Below, piece after piece: positions 24,135-36,147 of a stretch of 64,000 nucleotides of DNA. Each line of letters starts with the position of its first letter. Positions within the stretch are counted from its first letter, which is position 1. The position numbers and the translations under genes were made by a program. The DNA is from Lactifluus volemus (lineage: Eukaryota; Basidiomycota; Agaricomycetes; Russulales; Russulaceae): assembly GCA_022376515.1 (NCBI GenBank), contig WTXI01000016.1:62001-126000 (forward strand), given 5' to 3'. The notes below the pieces were generated by a model. The model was given only the letters and a program-made list of their open reading frames with translations. It had not been told where the DNA came from and ran no database searches.

Positions 24135-24490
24135 CGTTGTGGAACAAGAGCGAGCTAGTCACTGGCACCTTTGGCCACTACACACACATGCTACTGCCAG
24201 CACACCGCAAGTAGGGAAATTTTCATCGCAATATTATAGTGATCCCTACAAATACCTCATACAACGCGCTACGTACACACCAGTGACACCACTGCACAGC
24301 TCGAGCGACGAGCGTTGGCCTCAAATCTTTGGACAGTCACGTGTTTATTATAATCTCGCGCGTCGCGAGTTGGCGTCAACTGCTGATCCATTGTCTTCCA
24401 TTCACCCTTCTTCCGATATTTTAGTCACACCCTCAGGCTATCAAGTGGTGTCTCAACACCTTGACACGTCTTGATATTCCCTTACTTACT
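24135..24490. promoter_or_regulatory. Divergent promoter between NAD kinase and BRCT genes
   Basis: A 356-base head-to-head spacer. It must hold both promoters; no clear TATA box or known operator is visible. Confidence 0.4.
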
Positions 24491-27400
24491 ATGATGTCTG
24501 ACCATACGAAACGCACGCGTTCCCAGCTCGCGTTACCTGAAGAGTTCAGAGATGTTCACTTCGGAATCTCGCCGCTGAGGGCTGCGAAGCAGGAGAGAAG
24601 AAGAAACTTACAAACTAGCCCCTCTGTCGGCTTCCATGCCAGCGATGAGGATCAGAGCGATGACGAGCTCCTACTCTCGCCTCCCAAGATTCCGCCCCAG
24701 AAACGCGCTCTCTTGTCTCAAGAGCCAGAACACCCTCCGGAAGGTGATTTTGAAGGGCGATTCAAACGATTCAAGAAGAATCACGATGACGGTGAGCACA
24801 CCTCGGGGATGACCTCCCGTGACATGCCAACGATCTGCGCACAGAGCAATCCCTAGACACTGAAACGAAGCAGCCTAGTGGTCCGTTTGACTTCTCTGTC
24901 ATTGGTCCGGAAGAGCTACTTTTGTCGATAAATTTCGGGCAGCCAGGGTCGTCCTCAAAGAAACGGGCACAAACAGTTCCTCTCGTTTCGCCCTCCATGC
25001 CTCCCCGGGACTTCGGAAAACTCATGCCTTCACCTAGGAAGACATATTTAGTACCTCCTGCTCGAGAAGTGCTACGTTTTCCAGTCTGCCGCGTACCTTC
25101 CAGCCTTTAGTTGATGCTATGGCTGTTGACGACACTACCGAGCCATCCAAAGAGTCTGGACGCGATACGAGTCCTGCCAAGTCACCCACACAACTACCAA
25201 CTTCACCACCCAAAGGATTGGAGATGTCTTTATGCGAGGTGCCAGCGATGGAGGGCAACCCCGTAGCGTCTGGTCTGGAAGTTATTGCTTCCGAAGTGTC
25301 TTCCGCTATCCCGCCTCTATCATCAGATGTACGTCGCTTGCCCCCCCCCCCCCCCTCCTCTGTCATGGTTCCGTACGATGTTCAACTTCATGCAGGTCGG
25401 TGTGATGACTCCTAAAGCGTCCCCCAAAGAACCAGACAATGAAGACACGCCCAAACCAGTCAACATTCTTCCGACCTTCACCTTGAATACCAATCCAATC
25501 CCTATTGCCCTCAACCCTCCTCTTTTATCTGATGACCCTCCATCTCCACTCTCTACCCTCTCTTCCTTATCCGATATTGACCACAGTCCATCACTTCATG
25601 GTGAGATTCACAACTCCAACATAGAGCCTGTCGGTGGCACCCCCCAAGCAACACAGGCCCCATCTCCTGCTCCTGTATGCGATACCACAGCGAACTTAAC
25701 TGGTTTGCAACCCCAAGTGACAAGATTGCCCACTAGCATCGCCTCAAGGGGCAGAGGAAGACGAGGTTTCGCAAGGCCACCGGGTTCTGCCAGGTTGACC
25801 CGTTCCACTTCAATCAAGAAGCAGAAGGAGGCGGGATCGGTTGGCAGTGACATCAATGCTCGTTCGTTGCTCCGTTTGTTGCCCCCGCACATTCATTCTG
25901 ATCAATAATCAGAACGACAGGATATTGACGCGGGCTCATCTGGTTCATCTTCTGTTGCGACAACAGAGTCCTCAGATTCATCTGCATTACCACGTCTCTT
26001 CTTGAAGACATCGTCGTCCTCTGTTTCTCACAAAACCACTTTCTCATTTGCAATGCCTACTTCATCTTCTATGAACAAGGGTGTCGAGAAAGCCCCACCC
26101 CCTTCTCCGCAGAAGCCGTGGTCGCTTCCGAAGCGGCAGCCCTCCAAGCTGCCATCACCGAAGAAGCCTGTCTCGTCCTTGGGGTTAGGGGACCCCCCAT
26201 TAAAGCACACGGGTCTCTCAAACCTATCGATTGCCTTAGAGAAGTTGAAGATTCCCCCGCCTCCGAGGCCTGCTACGACACTCGGCTTTAACCGTGACGC
26301 TCATTCGTCATCCAGTTTACTCGATTCCAAGAACGCTTTCAAAGCGAAGGACGACAGTATTGTTCGACTCGGGAACGTGTCGCTTCCCAGTGCAAAGGGT
26401 ACTGCTACGCCCTTAAGAAGAGTAGTCACAGTCGGGGCCATCACGAACCGCGAGCCAAATGCTCATGCATCTGGTAGCAAACCTTCGACTGTACTTGCCG
26501 GTCCCTCTACACAGCCCTCCGACGCTGGCCCTCCGGCGAAGAAGATCAATCTGAACTCGGGCGTTATTGTGGGGAAAAATTCGTTTAGTAAGCCACGAGG
26601 ATTGATGTTCGCAGGCGTTGGCAAGAAGCGACCATTCGAGAAGGTCAGCAAGAAATCTAGCCTCCCGGTTGTTGAGGGTAGTCCAGTGAAAGATACCTCG
26701 AGTACACGAGCCAGCAACTTGGACGAACCACCTTTACCGTCTGCAAGCGAGATGCTCACTGCGGCATTGCCATTGCACGGTGATGAGGTAGCACCTCCCC
26801 AAGTATTCGCAGACGTCGAACAAATGAAATTGGAAGACCCCTTCGTAGTGCACGGCACCGTTCTTGGACCAGACGGAGAAGATGGCCAAACGGAACCTCT
26901 GGACACGCGGAAGCATGCACGTCGAGCATCGCTGGCATCTCAATTTCTGCAGCAAACGCTCTCCGTCCTCCCATCGACCCCACCATCACCTCCGAAAGGT
27001 GGCGATTCCAAGCCGAAGGCTGCTGACCGATCACAATCCAGTTCCCAGCGGACGAGGAGCGGGCTCCGCTCTGATAGCCACCCTGATGTCGCGAGCTCTC
27101 GGAACCATCCGTCAAAGGGCCATGAAGTCGGTGCATACGTATCGAGGTCAGGCTCAATTGTTGCAGCCACACCGTCGTTGAAGCCGTCAAGCTTGAAAGT
27201 GCTAAAGAAGTGTACAATATTTGTGGATGTACGGACAGATGACGGAGATGAGGCAGGGGGACTCTTTGTAGATATGCTAAGAGGGCTTGGCGCAAAGGTA
27301 CGCATGCACCAGTTCTCGTGATTGTGCGGTTGACTGATCACCGAACCACAAGATTATTGGGCGTGCTGGGCAATCTTGCACGCACATCGTATACAAGAAT

Positions 27401-27959
27401 GGTTTAATGAGTACTTTGACGAAGTATAGGTACAGATAGGCGAAATGCTCTTTACTCCTACGTCTAATCGTCTTGTGTGTAGACTCATGCGCGAGCCGAA
27501 GCCTTTTGTCGTCGGAATATCCTGGGTAGTTGAATGTGCTGAACAGTGTCTGCGAGTTGCGGAGGATGAGTTTCTTGTCGACCTGGAGGGTCTCAACGTA
27601 GCCGGGAACAACAAAGTACGTGGTGCTATCGTCATGTTACTATCCTCGATGTTGAAGTTCTTTCAATTACAGCGCCGACGTTCGATGCTTCCCAAACATA
27701 TCTCATCAACAATGCAAACCCACGCGACGGGACGCCCACCAGTTCCTGGTCCTTCCCTAACGGGGACGTTGATTAGTGACCAGTCTATGGACGGATCTTC
27801 GAGTAAGAAATTTCACTTCCTGGCAGACTACTGAATTTACTCTTCCTAGTAAGGGCAGATCGCTCGATGAATTCCAGCGATGGCCTTGTTAATGACGAAG
27901 ACGACCTACCTCCTTTAGAGAGGGCAAGACAGAGGCGAAATATATTTTTCAAGGGATAA
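24491..27959 (+). CDS. BRCT-domain nuclear protein
   Basis: Likely a DNA-damage or chromatin scaffold. Nine exons: 24491-24791, 24845-25050, 25104-25328, 25396-25846, 25913-27297, 27353-27429, 27483-27615, 27673-27802 and 27850-27959, total 1005 residues. Most of the chain is disordered, rich in Ser/Pro/Lys with many SP and TP sites. A single BRCT domain starts near residue 840: KKCTIFVDVRTDDGDEAG, then LGAKIIGRAGQSCTHIVYKN, then PFVVGISWVVECAEQCL with its conserved tryptophan. The tail ends LPPLERARQRRNIFFKG. The intron at 25847-25912 is a choice among several that all keep frame. The third intron holds a run of 15 C. The architecture resembles microcephalin-like or checkpoint-mediator proteins, but I cannot assign an orthologue. 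Confidence 0.8.
25341..25355. repeat. C15 homopolymer inside an intron
   Basis: Fifteen consecutive C between the donor (25329) and acceptor (25395) of a 67-nt intron of the BRCT gene. Prone to slippage and sequencing error. Confidence 0.9.
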
Positions 27960-28200
27960 CGCATTGATTTTGCATTTTATGGATACTTTTGCAATAACCT
28001 ATGACATTGTTATGCTATGCTTATGATCCGCTGTATTTTCTGATGTAGTCACATGATTGGTTCAACACGATCACATGATAAAGTACGGGGAGTTGGACGC
28101 TAAATATTCCCACGCAGTGTTCACTTTATCGTCGGTCGACGACAACGACGACGTTTTCCTTTTTTACCTTGTCACCCCGCGATACCCTCATAGCTGGTGA

Positions 28201-31200
28201 ATGGCCCCTCTTCGCGATCGCCTTCCTTCTAATACCACAGAGCCTGAGTGGCCTCCCCACTCTGTTACTACTCCCCTTCGCATCGCGAAAAGAGATACAC
28301 CCCAACGCCAACATGCCTCACAACTCAGCCGTCGTACCTCCAATACTTTCTCTAAATTAACTCGCAGCAATCTTGTTACACAGTCCCCGTTTCTTTCTCA
28401 ATCGTCTCCAAGCCCTTCGCCTTCTCGCCCTTCGTCTGTTACCAGTGCCCTTTCACCGCGTCGCGTGAGTGGCGAGAAGAGACCACGTCCTGAATCCATG
28501 CTGTCTCATGTGGAGAATGTGCGACCCCTTGGGCCCAAGAGACGCCAGTCAAAGGGGTTCCAAGACCTCGTCGAGAAAGAGCCTGTCACAAACAGCCCTT
28601 TCCTTCGTCCTGCTTGTCCCACCGAGGATCCTTTCCCACCGCCACCACTGCCACCGAAAGTCACCCATACAAGTCACCTCCCCACGCCATCCTCATCAGC
28701 TTCTCCCGGCCGCTCATCTTTGGTCACCAAGCGTTTCCATGGGCCGAGAGAGATTGGACGTGACGTTGCCAAACGCCGGAGGAGAAAAACAGTGACGTTT
28801 GAGGAGACTTGCGAAGTCGTTACCTATGAAAGGGATGATTCACTGGAGGAAGCACTCTTCTCGGACGATCCCGACGATGATCATGGCGAGCCGGAGGATG
28901 ATGATGAGCCAGCCGGACCCGTGGAAGCAAATGACAGCCTAACGGGACTGGTCGACTCGATGATCCAAGATGCTCGTGGTGCTTCCAGTCCTCACACCCC
29001 TCCTATGGACAGGGTCTTTCCTCCACATATGGACAGCGAAGACGGTGTTCCATATGGCCGTACCCATCACGCCGATCGAGTTGCCCTTTCTCGCACGTCT
29101 CATCCAACTCCTCCGCTGGAAATATCCGAGACTCTCACCTCCGTGGTTAGGGAGAGCCCTGCTGTTACCAGTACACCTCCACAAAATCAGTCAGCTGGAT
29201 CCACCATGCCACTTGGACGTTCAACGCACTCGGAAAGAGCACGGGCTGATCGAATGCATGACGACCTGGAGGAAGACGTTCGGATGCTCCCTCCTTCACC
29301 CTCGCCGGCAAAGGCTAAGAAGTACCCGTTCGGTGACGGTGATTGCACAGCAGAAATCTGTTGCCAAAGTTTGATCTCGACGTTCATCGGAAAGAAGGCG
29401 TAAATGATACTGGTACGTGTTCAAAGTCAGCTGTACAGTCACTCAACTCAATGCATAAAGCAGGTAGTTCGCGGGAAGATCCATTTGGTCTTCCGGCGCG
29501 GGATGACGTTCAGATTGTTGAACTATCATTCATGTCGTCAGAAGGTGTTCCAGGATCGCCACACGAAAGGAGCGCTAGTTTACAACAAACCTCTCAAGCT
29601 GTTCAGCTCGAAGAGGAGCTCGGGCTTGGCACACCGAACTCGCAGATTCGAACATCCACACCACCCTTGAAACTGAAGTCCCCTGCTGGCTCGCTCGGAA
29701 AGTCGGCTGAGTCACCCGATTCGAGGGGGCTTCCGCGACCACCCAGATGGCAAAGCGAGTCGCCATTACCCAACCCCCACTCCCAAACAACGTCTTTCGC
29801 TGAATCTCGTTCTGGTTCTCCGTCCCTGCCCTACCCGGGCTCGCCTTCATTACAACGTACCTCTGGTTCCCCAGCTTTCGCTCCACCCTCGCCCATGGCA
29901 TCTCCGTTCCCACCGGCTCTTGAGTCGATGCCAAGCAACGGGAGCTTGAATAGCCATGGAAGTATTGGAAGCCTTAGCCGACGTAACCCCAGAATAGATC
30001 GCGAGGACATACACAAACGTTTACTCCGGAAAAGAAACGCGGATAGTCCCATGCCAGAGGAGCTTGGAGAAGTGTCAAGAATAGCTAACCGTCCGACCAA
30101 CGAAGACGCCACCGATACCGCTTAGATGATATGCCGCTTGCCACACTCCGAACTCTCGTGTCCCGTCCCATGCACAGAGAAGTGACTTACGATGGTGTCA
30201 TGTCCATTGATCCCAACCCTCAACCCGCTGATCCTCCCCGCCCCTCCGTGCTGGTGCGCGCCCACACAGAGGTAGAGACTGGTGATACACGTGGTGCTGG
30301 CACCTCCGACCTTCATGGCCTAGATTTCAATCTTCCTGACGGCAACACAACCCTTGATCTTAGTCTCGGTGCGGGTAGTGTTGAGATCAGTGAAGTCAGA
30401 AGTGCACTGGAGCGCCTTGTTCAGGACGTTGTCACAGACTCTGCAGGCGCGAGCACGTCATCGCGTCCGTCTCCTCAGGATCTCAAAGTGAAGGGCAGCC
30501 ATTCGTCTCTGAGAATCGCCTCGGTTACAAAGGGCGTGAAGGCCAGGTTGTACGACCCCTTCAGTGACTTGGACGTTACAATGGAAGAGGATGAGATGCT
30601 CGACGATCATGGCGGAATCCAGGATGAACTACTTTCAGGAGGGGGGTTTATGAGTCCAACACTGAGCCGCACTACCAGCGAGTCCTCGGATGTACCCCAG
30701 ACTCAACAGAAGGACGCGATCCGTCACCGTGAACAGATGATCCTTGAGAAGCGGCGTGAAATGCGTCGGCGTGAGCAAGACGAGGATATGGGGTACGTTA
30801 CTCCACCACGGAACCTACCTCATTCAGGGGGTAGACCAAGCGCTCGACGTAGCATGAGCACCGGTGACGCGGAGGACTTGCAGGAGTCAGCTAGGCGGGC
30901 AGCATTGAATCCGTCAGGATCGAGTGTATTGCCTGACGTGATAGAGAAGGACCCATTCGCGGAGAGCATTGCTAGAGAGTTGAGCAAGCTGCGTGGCTCG
31001 TCGAAGGGCGTAAGTCTGCTCGTTCCACCTCACCAATGGAGTGCTAAACCGATTCTCCAGAGATATCACGTACGCCAACACAGTGAGACCATTTATGCCT
31101 CGTTGGACGCAGATAGAGTCTCGCACGTTGATGGCGCCGGCGACATTGACAACGGGAGAGCTTGGAGGACTATTCGTCGCCCCTCTGATATGGTACGAAA

Positions 31201-32594
31201 ATTCATCAAGTGACGATGCCGAAGGATTGACATTTGATCGCAGAATGAGTATGCCCAGCAACTAAGAGAATACCGCTCCCAAGAAAGGCCAGGCAGGGGT
31301 CACGGCAAGGTGTTCGTTAGAGGTCGGTGACTCAATATAATTGAAAGCTCCCTGTATCTCACCGCCATCGCCTGCAGTGGTTTGTGCGAAGGGTCTCAAT
31401 CTACCGTTCCCCCGACAGACCACCGTAATGACCTGCACGCTCAACAACGGCATTCATTTTGTGACAACGCCTGAATGCAATATGGAAAGGGACTGTCGAA
31501 TTGAGCAGGAATTCGAACTGTAAGCAATAGTGGTTGTTCGCCGCTAACTCCAGCTCTCTGACATACCCTCGATAGTATTGAACACAGCAAGCTCGAGTTC
31601 ACCCTTACTTTGAAGGTTCGGCGAGACCCACACATTGTGGACCAGCTCAAAGCCAACGGCCCTCCTCCGGCTCCTGTGCCAGCCTCCAAAGGAGGCATGC
31701 GAAGCTTTTTCTCTTCCTCCCCTAAGAAACCTGCTCGAACGACTCCGCCCACCGTGGAGGAAAACCTTGCAAGGTATCTGAAGCCAGACGGCACTCTAGC
31801 CCGTGCTTTTGTATCATTCAAAGATATCGCGGACCACTGCGATACTCGCCTTTTCGAGACCAGCTACCCTCTGATCGGCCAACGTTTGGAGAGTGGGTCA
31901 AAGGTTGTTTCCATGGAGATCGGTGAACTTGTGTTGCAATTCTTCAGGCTCCCTCCCCTTCCTGGAGTCCCGCCAAATCAGCTACCCCAGAGTTTGGAAG
32001 AGTGTCACCGGGGCTTACGCCACGTTCATTGGCATAAGATGACCTATTTCGAGGGAACGCTGACACAAAACGGTGGGGATTGCACGGTGCGTCGATATTG
32101 GTGCCTCGCTTTGTCCAGCATTGTGCTAACCGTGATGTCTAGACATGGCGCAGGAGGCAATTCCGTGTTATTGGCGCAAATCTAGTTGCGTTCAACGACG
32201 TCACTAAGAGAGCCACTGTTACGATCGATCTGCGAAAAGCAGTTGCAGTGGAAGATATTCCCGACCCTCTAAACCGAGTCCTTAGCCCCCCGTCAGCAGG
32301 ATTACCTCGGAGCAATTTTGACCAGTACGAAGGCCTTTACGGGGTAGAACGATCATTCCGTCTCCGATTCCAAAGAAACCTGGAAATTCTCTTTTTCACT
32401 GACACAGATGAGGAGAAGGAGAGATGGTGAGTTACTGCTATCTACACTTGCTATCATGATAGCCTTTCCAAACAACGTCCTTTAGGCTTGAAGTTCTCCA
32501 TGCGTTGATTGGCAGAATTCCTCCCAACCATTTGTGGGCGGAGTTGTTGTGGCAGCGCCAACAAGAGTTGACGAAACACTCATCTTCCTCGTAA
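28201..32594 (+). CDS. BUD4: Bud4/anillin-like protein with C-terminal PH domain
   Basis: A large septin- and GTPase-associated scaffold used for site selection and septum formation. The ATG at 28201 opens a long exon. Later exons are about 29353-29412, 29464 to about 30125, 30126-31192, 31244-31322, 31378-31519, 31576-32086, 32143-32426 and 32486-32594. The N-terminal half is disordered, with SPFL motifs and acidic stretches. The C-terminal part has the anillin-homology-like region (GKVFVRVVCAKGL, TVMTCTLNNGIHFVTTP, KLEFTLTLKVRRDP) and a PH domain (TWRRRQFRVIGANLVAFND to WLEVLHALIGRIP). As read the frame breaks twice, near 29345 and near 30124. Each break can be mended by one base, with conserved-looking sequence on both sides. 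The start and the whole C-terminal half are sound. It lies 241 bases after the BRCT gene. Confidence 0.88.
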
Positions 32595-33032
32595 GGCACC
32601 ACATAACAACGTTCACACAAGCGACACCTATTTTCCACGCTCTAAATGAAAATCTCACCCGTAGCCTGACAGAACGTGCGAGCACGAATGGCAGGACCAT
32701 GCATACAGGACACTGCATCCATATCATTGACTCCCCTACATTTCACAGTATCTCTCAGGCTTGATAACGCTCATCGCTGGTCTGCCATCATCCTTTCGGT
32801 TTAGGCCCGTTATATTTTAGCATCATGTATGTTACATCCAGGCTAAGCGAATTATTGCGTATGCATCTTCTTTGTTGCTGGTCACCATTTGTATTGTACA
32901 TGTGGCCCTTTTGTGGCGGTTGAAATCACAACTTTGTGGCGGTGAAATTTTTGAAAACCGAGTCGGATGCATCGGCCCGATCATGAGATTATGTGCACTC
33001 CACGATGACCTCACGTTACAGGTTACGGTACG
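32595..33032. other. Intergenic spacer between Bud4 and Lro1
   Basis: 438 bases holding Bud4 3' UTR and Lro1 promoter. A short inverted or repeated motif, tttgtggcggt, occurs twice near 32911-32942. No gene seen. Confidence 0.4.
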
Positions 33033-36000
33033 ATGATACGTCGAGCCAAGGCCAAGGTCTCTACGCCAATTGGCGATGACCAGAGCGAAACAGACTCCCA
33101 AAGCCAAACTTCGGAGCCTCAATCTGGTTTAAGCTCAAGTTCCAGGAAAGTACGTCACGATGACTTGGAAAGTTGCCGTCGAAACGTTTAACACCTCACT
33201 CCAGTCGTTGCGGAATAGAAGCCGCTTCCATTCGAGGGCACGTTTATTGTTTCCGTTGGGCATTCTACGTGGGTATTAGCAGCCCGGATTCTCTGGTTCG
33301 ATCTCTTCTGTGACTGGCCTGACTGAACCTCCCCCTTTCAAGTCGGTCTCGTTCTGGGGCTCATATTCATAGAGCCCTCTAGTCTACCCGACATTCCGGG
33401 ACACTTTGCGGTCTTTCTGGAGGACTATGACATCTTTTCTCTGTCGCTTCCTCACATTGACCTTTCCCGCGTACAGACAGAGTGGAAGAGGTTGATCAGC
33501 ACGATTCCCGAACCCTGGAAGTTGAACACGGACGGTCGGGAATTTCAAATTGGGGATGCCATCAGGGCGCGAGGTTTGGAAGCAAAATACCCCGTGGTTC
33601 TGATTCCGGGGGTGATCTCGACGGTAATAAAATTTGCTTCAGGCCGTAGGTTTTGCGAGAGCTGATGAGACATCGTCACCGCGTTCGTCCACTGGCAGAG
33701 CCTCGAGTCTTGGTCAACCTCACCAGAATACCGCGCGTTCTTCCGCCAAAAAGTGTGGGGTGGCTTCCCGATGATCTCCCAAGTGACCTTCAATCGCGAG
33801 AAGTGGATGTCGATGCTTCTTTTGGACCCCGTGACCGGTCTCGACCCAGAAGGAGTAAAAGTTCGAGCTTCGGAAGGTTTTGATGCGGCGAGCAGCTTCA
33901 TGATGGGGTATTGGATCTGGCAAGTCGAACCTTCAATCCACGTAATATCAAACAGCGATTCAAACTTAGACACTATCCTATCTCGTCAGGTCGAAAGTCA
34001 TCGAGAACCTCGCGGTAGTCAACTATGACACAAATAATCTGGTCATGGCTCCTTATGACTGGCGTCTATCTATGTACAACCTGGAAGAGCGTGATGGGTA
34101 TTTCTCTGCACTCAAGACTACCATCGAAGGCCTCAAGTAACAAACGTTCCCCTATTTTCAATTCCCGATCGATTGACGTTCCCTGATTTTTCAGAAAGAG
34201 GCAGAAGAAGAAAAGTGTCATCGTGGCACATTCAATGGGTGTTACTGTACGCAGTCTGGAACATTTGCTTGAGAACTGAAGTAGATGCTGTGAAATTAGG
34301 TGCTTTTGGTGCGACTCTACCTTCATCTTCTGGTGCTGACAGGAACAAACCGAGTTTGAGCAGTACTTGTGAGCCTTCTGACGGCTCTCACTGTCATTCG
34401 CTGATCTCCGCATCTCCCGCAGCATGAAATGGGTGGAATCTCCCGCGCATGGCCAAGGAGGCCCCGAATGGGTGGAAGTAAATAGAACCGCCGCTTTATG
34501 GAGGGAGAGGCTTTGATATTGCTTTCAGAACCACATACAGGCGATTATCTCCGTCGCAGGCACGCACCTTGTGGGTCTTTTACTATTGTACGAATATGTG
34601 GCCACTTAACTGGACACTTCAGGGGGTGGTGAGTATTTTATGTTCTATCTCATAGCAGAGAACTGAACCGGGACGCGATTCGAGACCAAGGCCATGGCTG
34701 CATTGCTTTCAGGGGAGATGAAAGACACAGTAGATCTGAATCCGCCGGCGCATACGGTCAGGAATACCCTTTCACCGCTCACCCTGCTCGGTCCTCTGAC
34801 CTAGATTCATAGTGCTCGAAAGATTCTTTTCCAAAAAGGAACGTCAATCCCTTTTTCGTAGCTGGGTAGGTGGCGCGAGTATGTGGGTCAAAGGAGGTAA
34901 CGCAGTATGGGGTAATGCCACGTTTGCACCGGATGATGAGGAAGTCGACCATCATACACATGGGGAGCTAATCTCATTTCGCCCCGCGGTTCCGATACCT
35001 CGGGATGATAAGGATGTCGAGACACCACCCTTCATGCAAGGAGAGGCACAGACTGCGGCCACACAAGTCGCAAGGCGGAACCCAGCGCCTGTATCGAAGA
35101 ACTTGACTGCCGATGAAGCAGGGGTGTGGATTCTGAGACATACGCCTTTGACGTTTAGGGTGGATCTCATCCTTTCTTCTGCACCCCTTATACTCACCAC
35201 GTCTCAGAAAATGATTGCTACCAATTACTCTTATGGCATTGAGCGTGAAGAAGATGTGTTGAGGCTCAATGACCTGGATCACACCAAGTGGACCAATCCT
35301 CTTGAGATAAGGTATTATGCTGTTCCGCTGCTCTGGAACATGGATCATCACCAAGTACATGGGTTTCAGATTACCGACTGCACCGTCACTACAGTTCTAC
35401 TGTGTCTATGGTCATGGGAAGGAAACGGAGGTGAGGGTTTTGATAACGCAGGAAAGCCCACGCTGACAGGATCATTGACTACAGAGATCATACTGGTGAG
35501 CGCTGGCCAGAGCCTTTTGAGACACTCTTCTCTACGTTGGCTATTGACTATTCACATTAACAGGTACACTACGGAACCCGAAGAACATGGATGAAGACCT
35601 TTTGTGGACCTTGAAGTATGCTTGAAGGACAATACTTGTTCTGAACATGACCTTCACTTGGCCGGACACGTACCATTTTCACGCAGCTGGATTGATAGGG
35701 ACTACACCAACGAAGGCACGAATCCCAAGGTTTGTTTTCCTAGGTACTTGGGGGTTTAACAGGTTATATTCACACGCCTTAGGTTCGAAACGGCGTCAAG
35801 TTGGGTGAAGGAGAGGGACGGTATCTCTCCTGAGTTTGGGGGCAATGTGCGCCGAGGGGTGGAAACGGAAACGATGGAACCCCGCTGGAATCAAGGTCAC
35901 CACAGTGGAGGTACGAGGGCGCGCTGATCATTTTTCTCCCTCTCTAACCCGATGACAGTTACCTCATCGACCAGAGATAACACTGCCCCGAGGCGGTGCC

Positions 36001-36147
36001 AACACCAGCGATCACGTCGACATCCTTGGGTCCAACGCGCTGAACGAGATCATTCTAAAAGTTGCGACTGGTGCGGGAGAAGAAATTCATGACAACTACG
36101 TCTCACGGATCCGTGAATATGCGAAGAGAATTCGCTGGGATGACTGA
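33033..36147 (+). CDS. LRO1: Phospholipid:diacylglycerol acyltransferase (Lro1/PDAT), broken as read
   Basis: An ER enzyme that makes triacylglycerol by moving an acyl chain from phospholipid to diacylglycerol. Clear parts: a basic tail with one membrane segment (LLFPLGILLGLVLGLIFIEPS); the LCAT core KYPVVLIPGVIST, SLESWSTSPEYRAFFR, VTGLDPEGVKVRASEGFDAA, APYDWRLS; the lipase box VAHSMG; and the end NTSDHVDILGSNALNEI with its catalytic-type histidine. Early exons: 33033-33149, 33205-33268, 33343-33623, 33699-33919, 33990-34136, 34195-34246. The intron at 33920-33989 starts with GC. A 6-nt exon lies at 34623-34628. Faults: the segment 34247-34422 cannot be threaded; the junction 34757/34812 has no GT-AG pair in frame; TGA at 35592-35594 is in frame; and one base is missing near 35815 in the GDGTV motif. 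Assembly error or a dying gene are both possible. Confidence 0.8.
33920..33989 (+). other. GC-AG intron in Lro1
   Basis: The exon ends ATCTG and the intron opens GCAAGT, the standard sequence of GC-type donors, ending CGTCAG. Splicing here joins YWIW to SKVIENLAVV, as in relatives; no GT donor nearby keeps the frame. Confidence 0.75.
34623..34628 (+). other. Six-nucleotide microexon in Lro1
   Basis: The two codons GGG GTG (Gly-Val) sit between an acceptor AG at 34621-34622 and a donor GTGAGT at 34629. Including them restores SVAGTHLGV followed by TKAMAALLSGEM, the expected family order. Confidence 0.65.

Noticed and set aside
31323..31377. Whether the Bud4 intron with GTCGGT donor is real
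   Set aside because: Doubt dropped: it is needed to join GKVFVRV with VCAKGL in frame, so it is kept in the model.
33902..33992. Alternative GT donor (CAA|GTCGAA) for the Lro1 intron
   Set aside because: It puts the next exon in the wrong frame and leads to an early stop.
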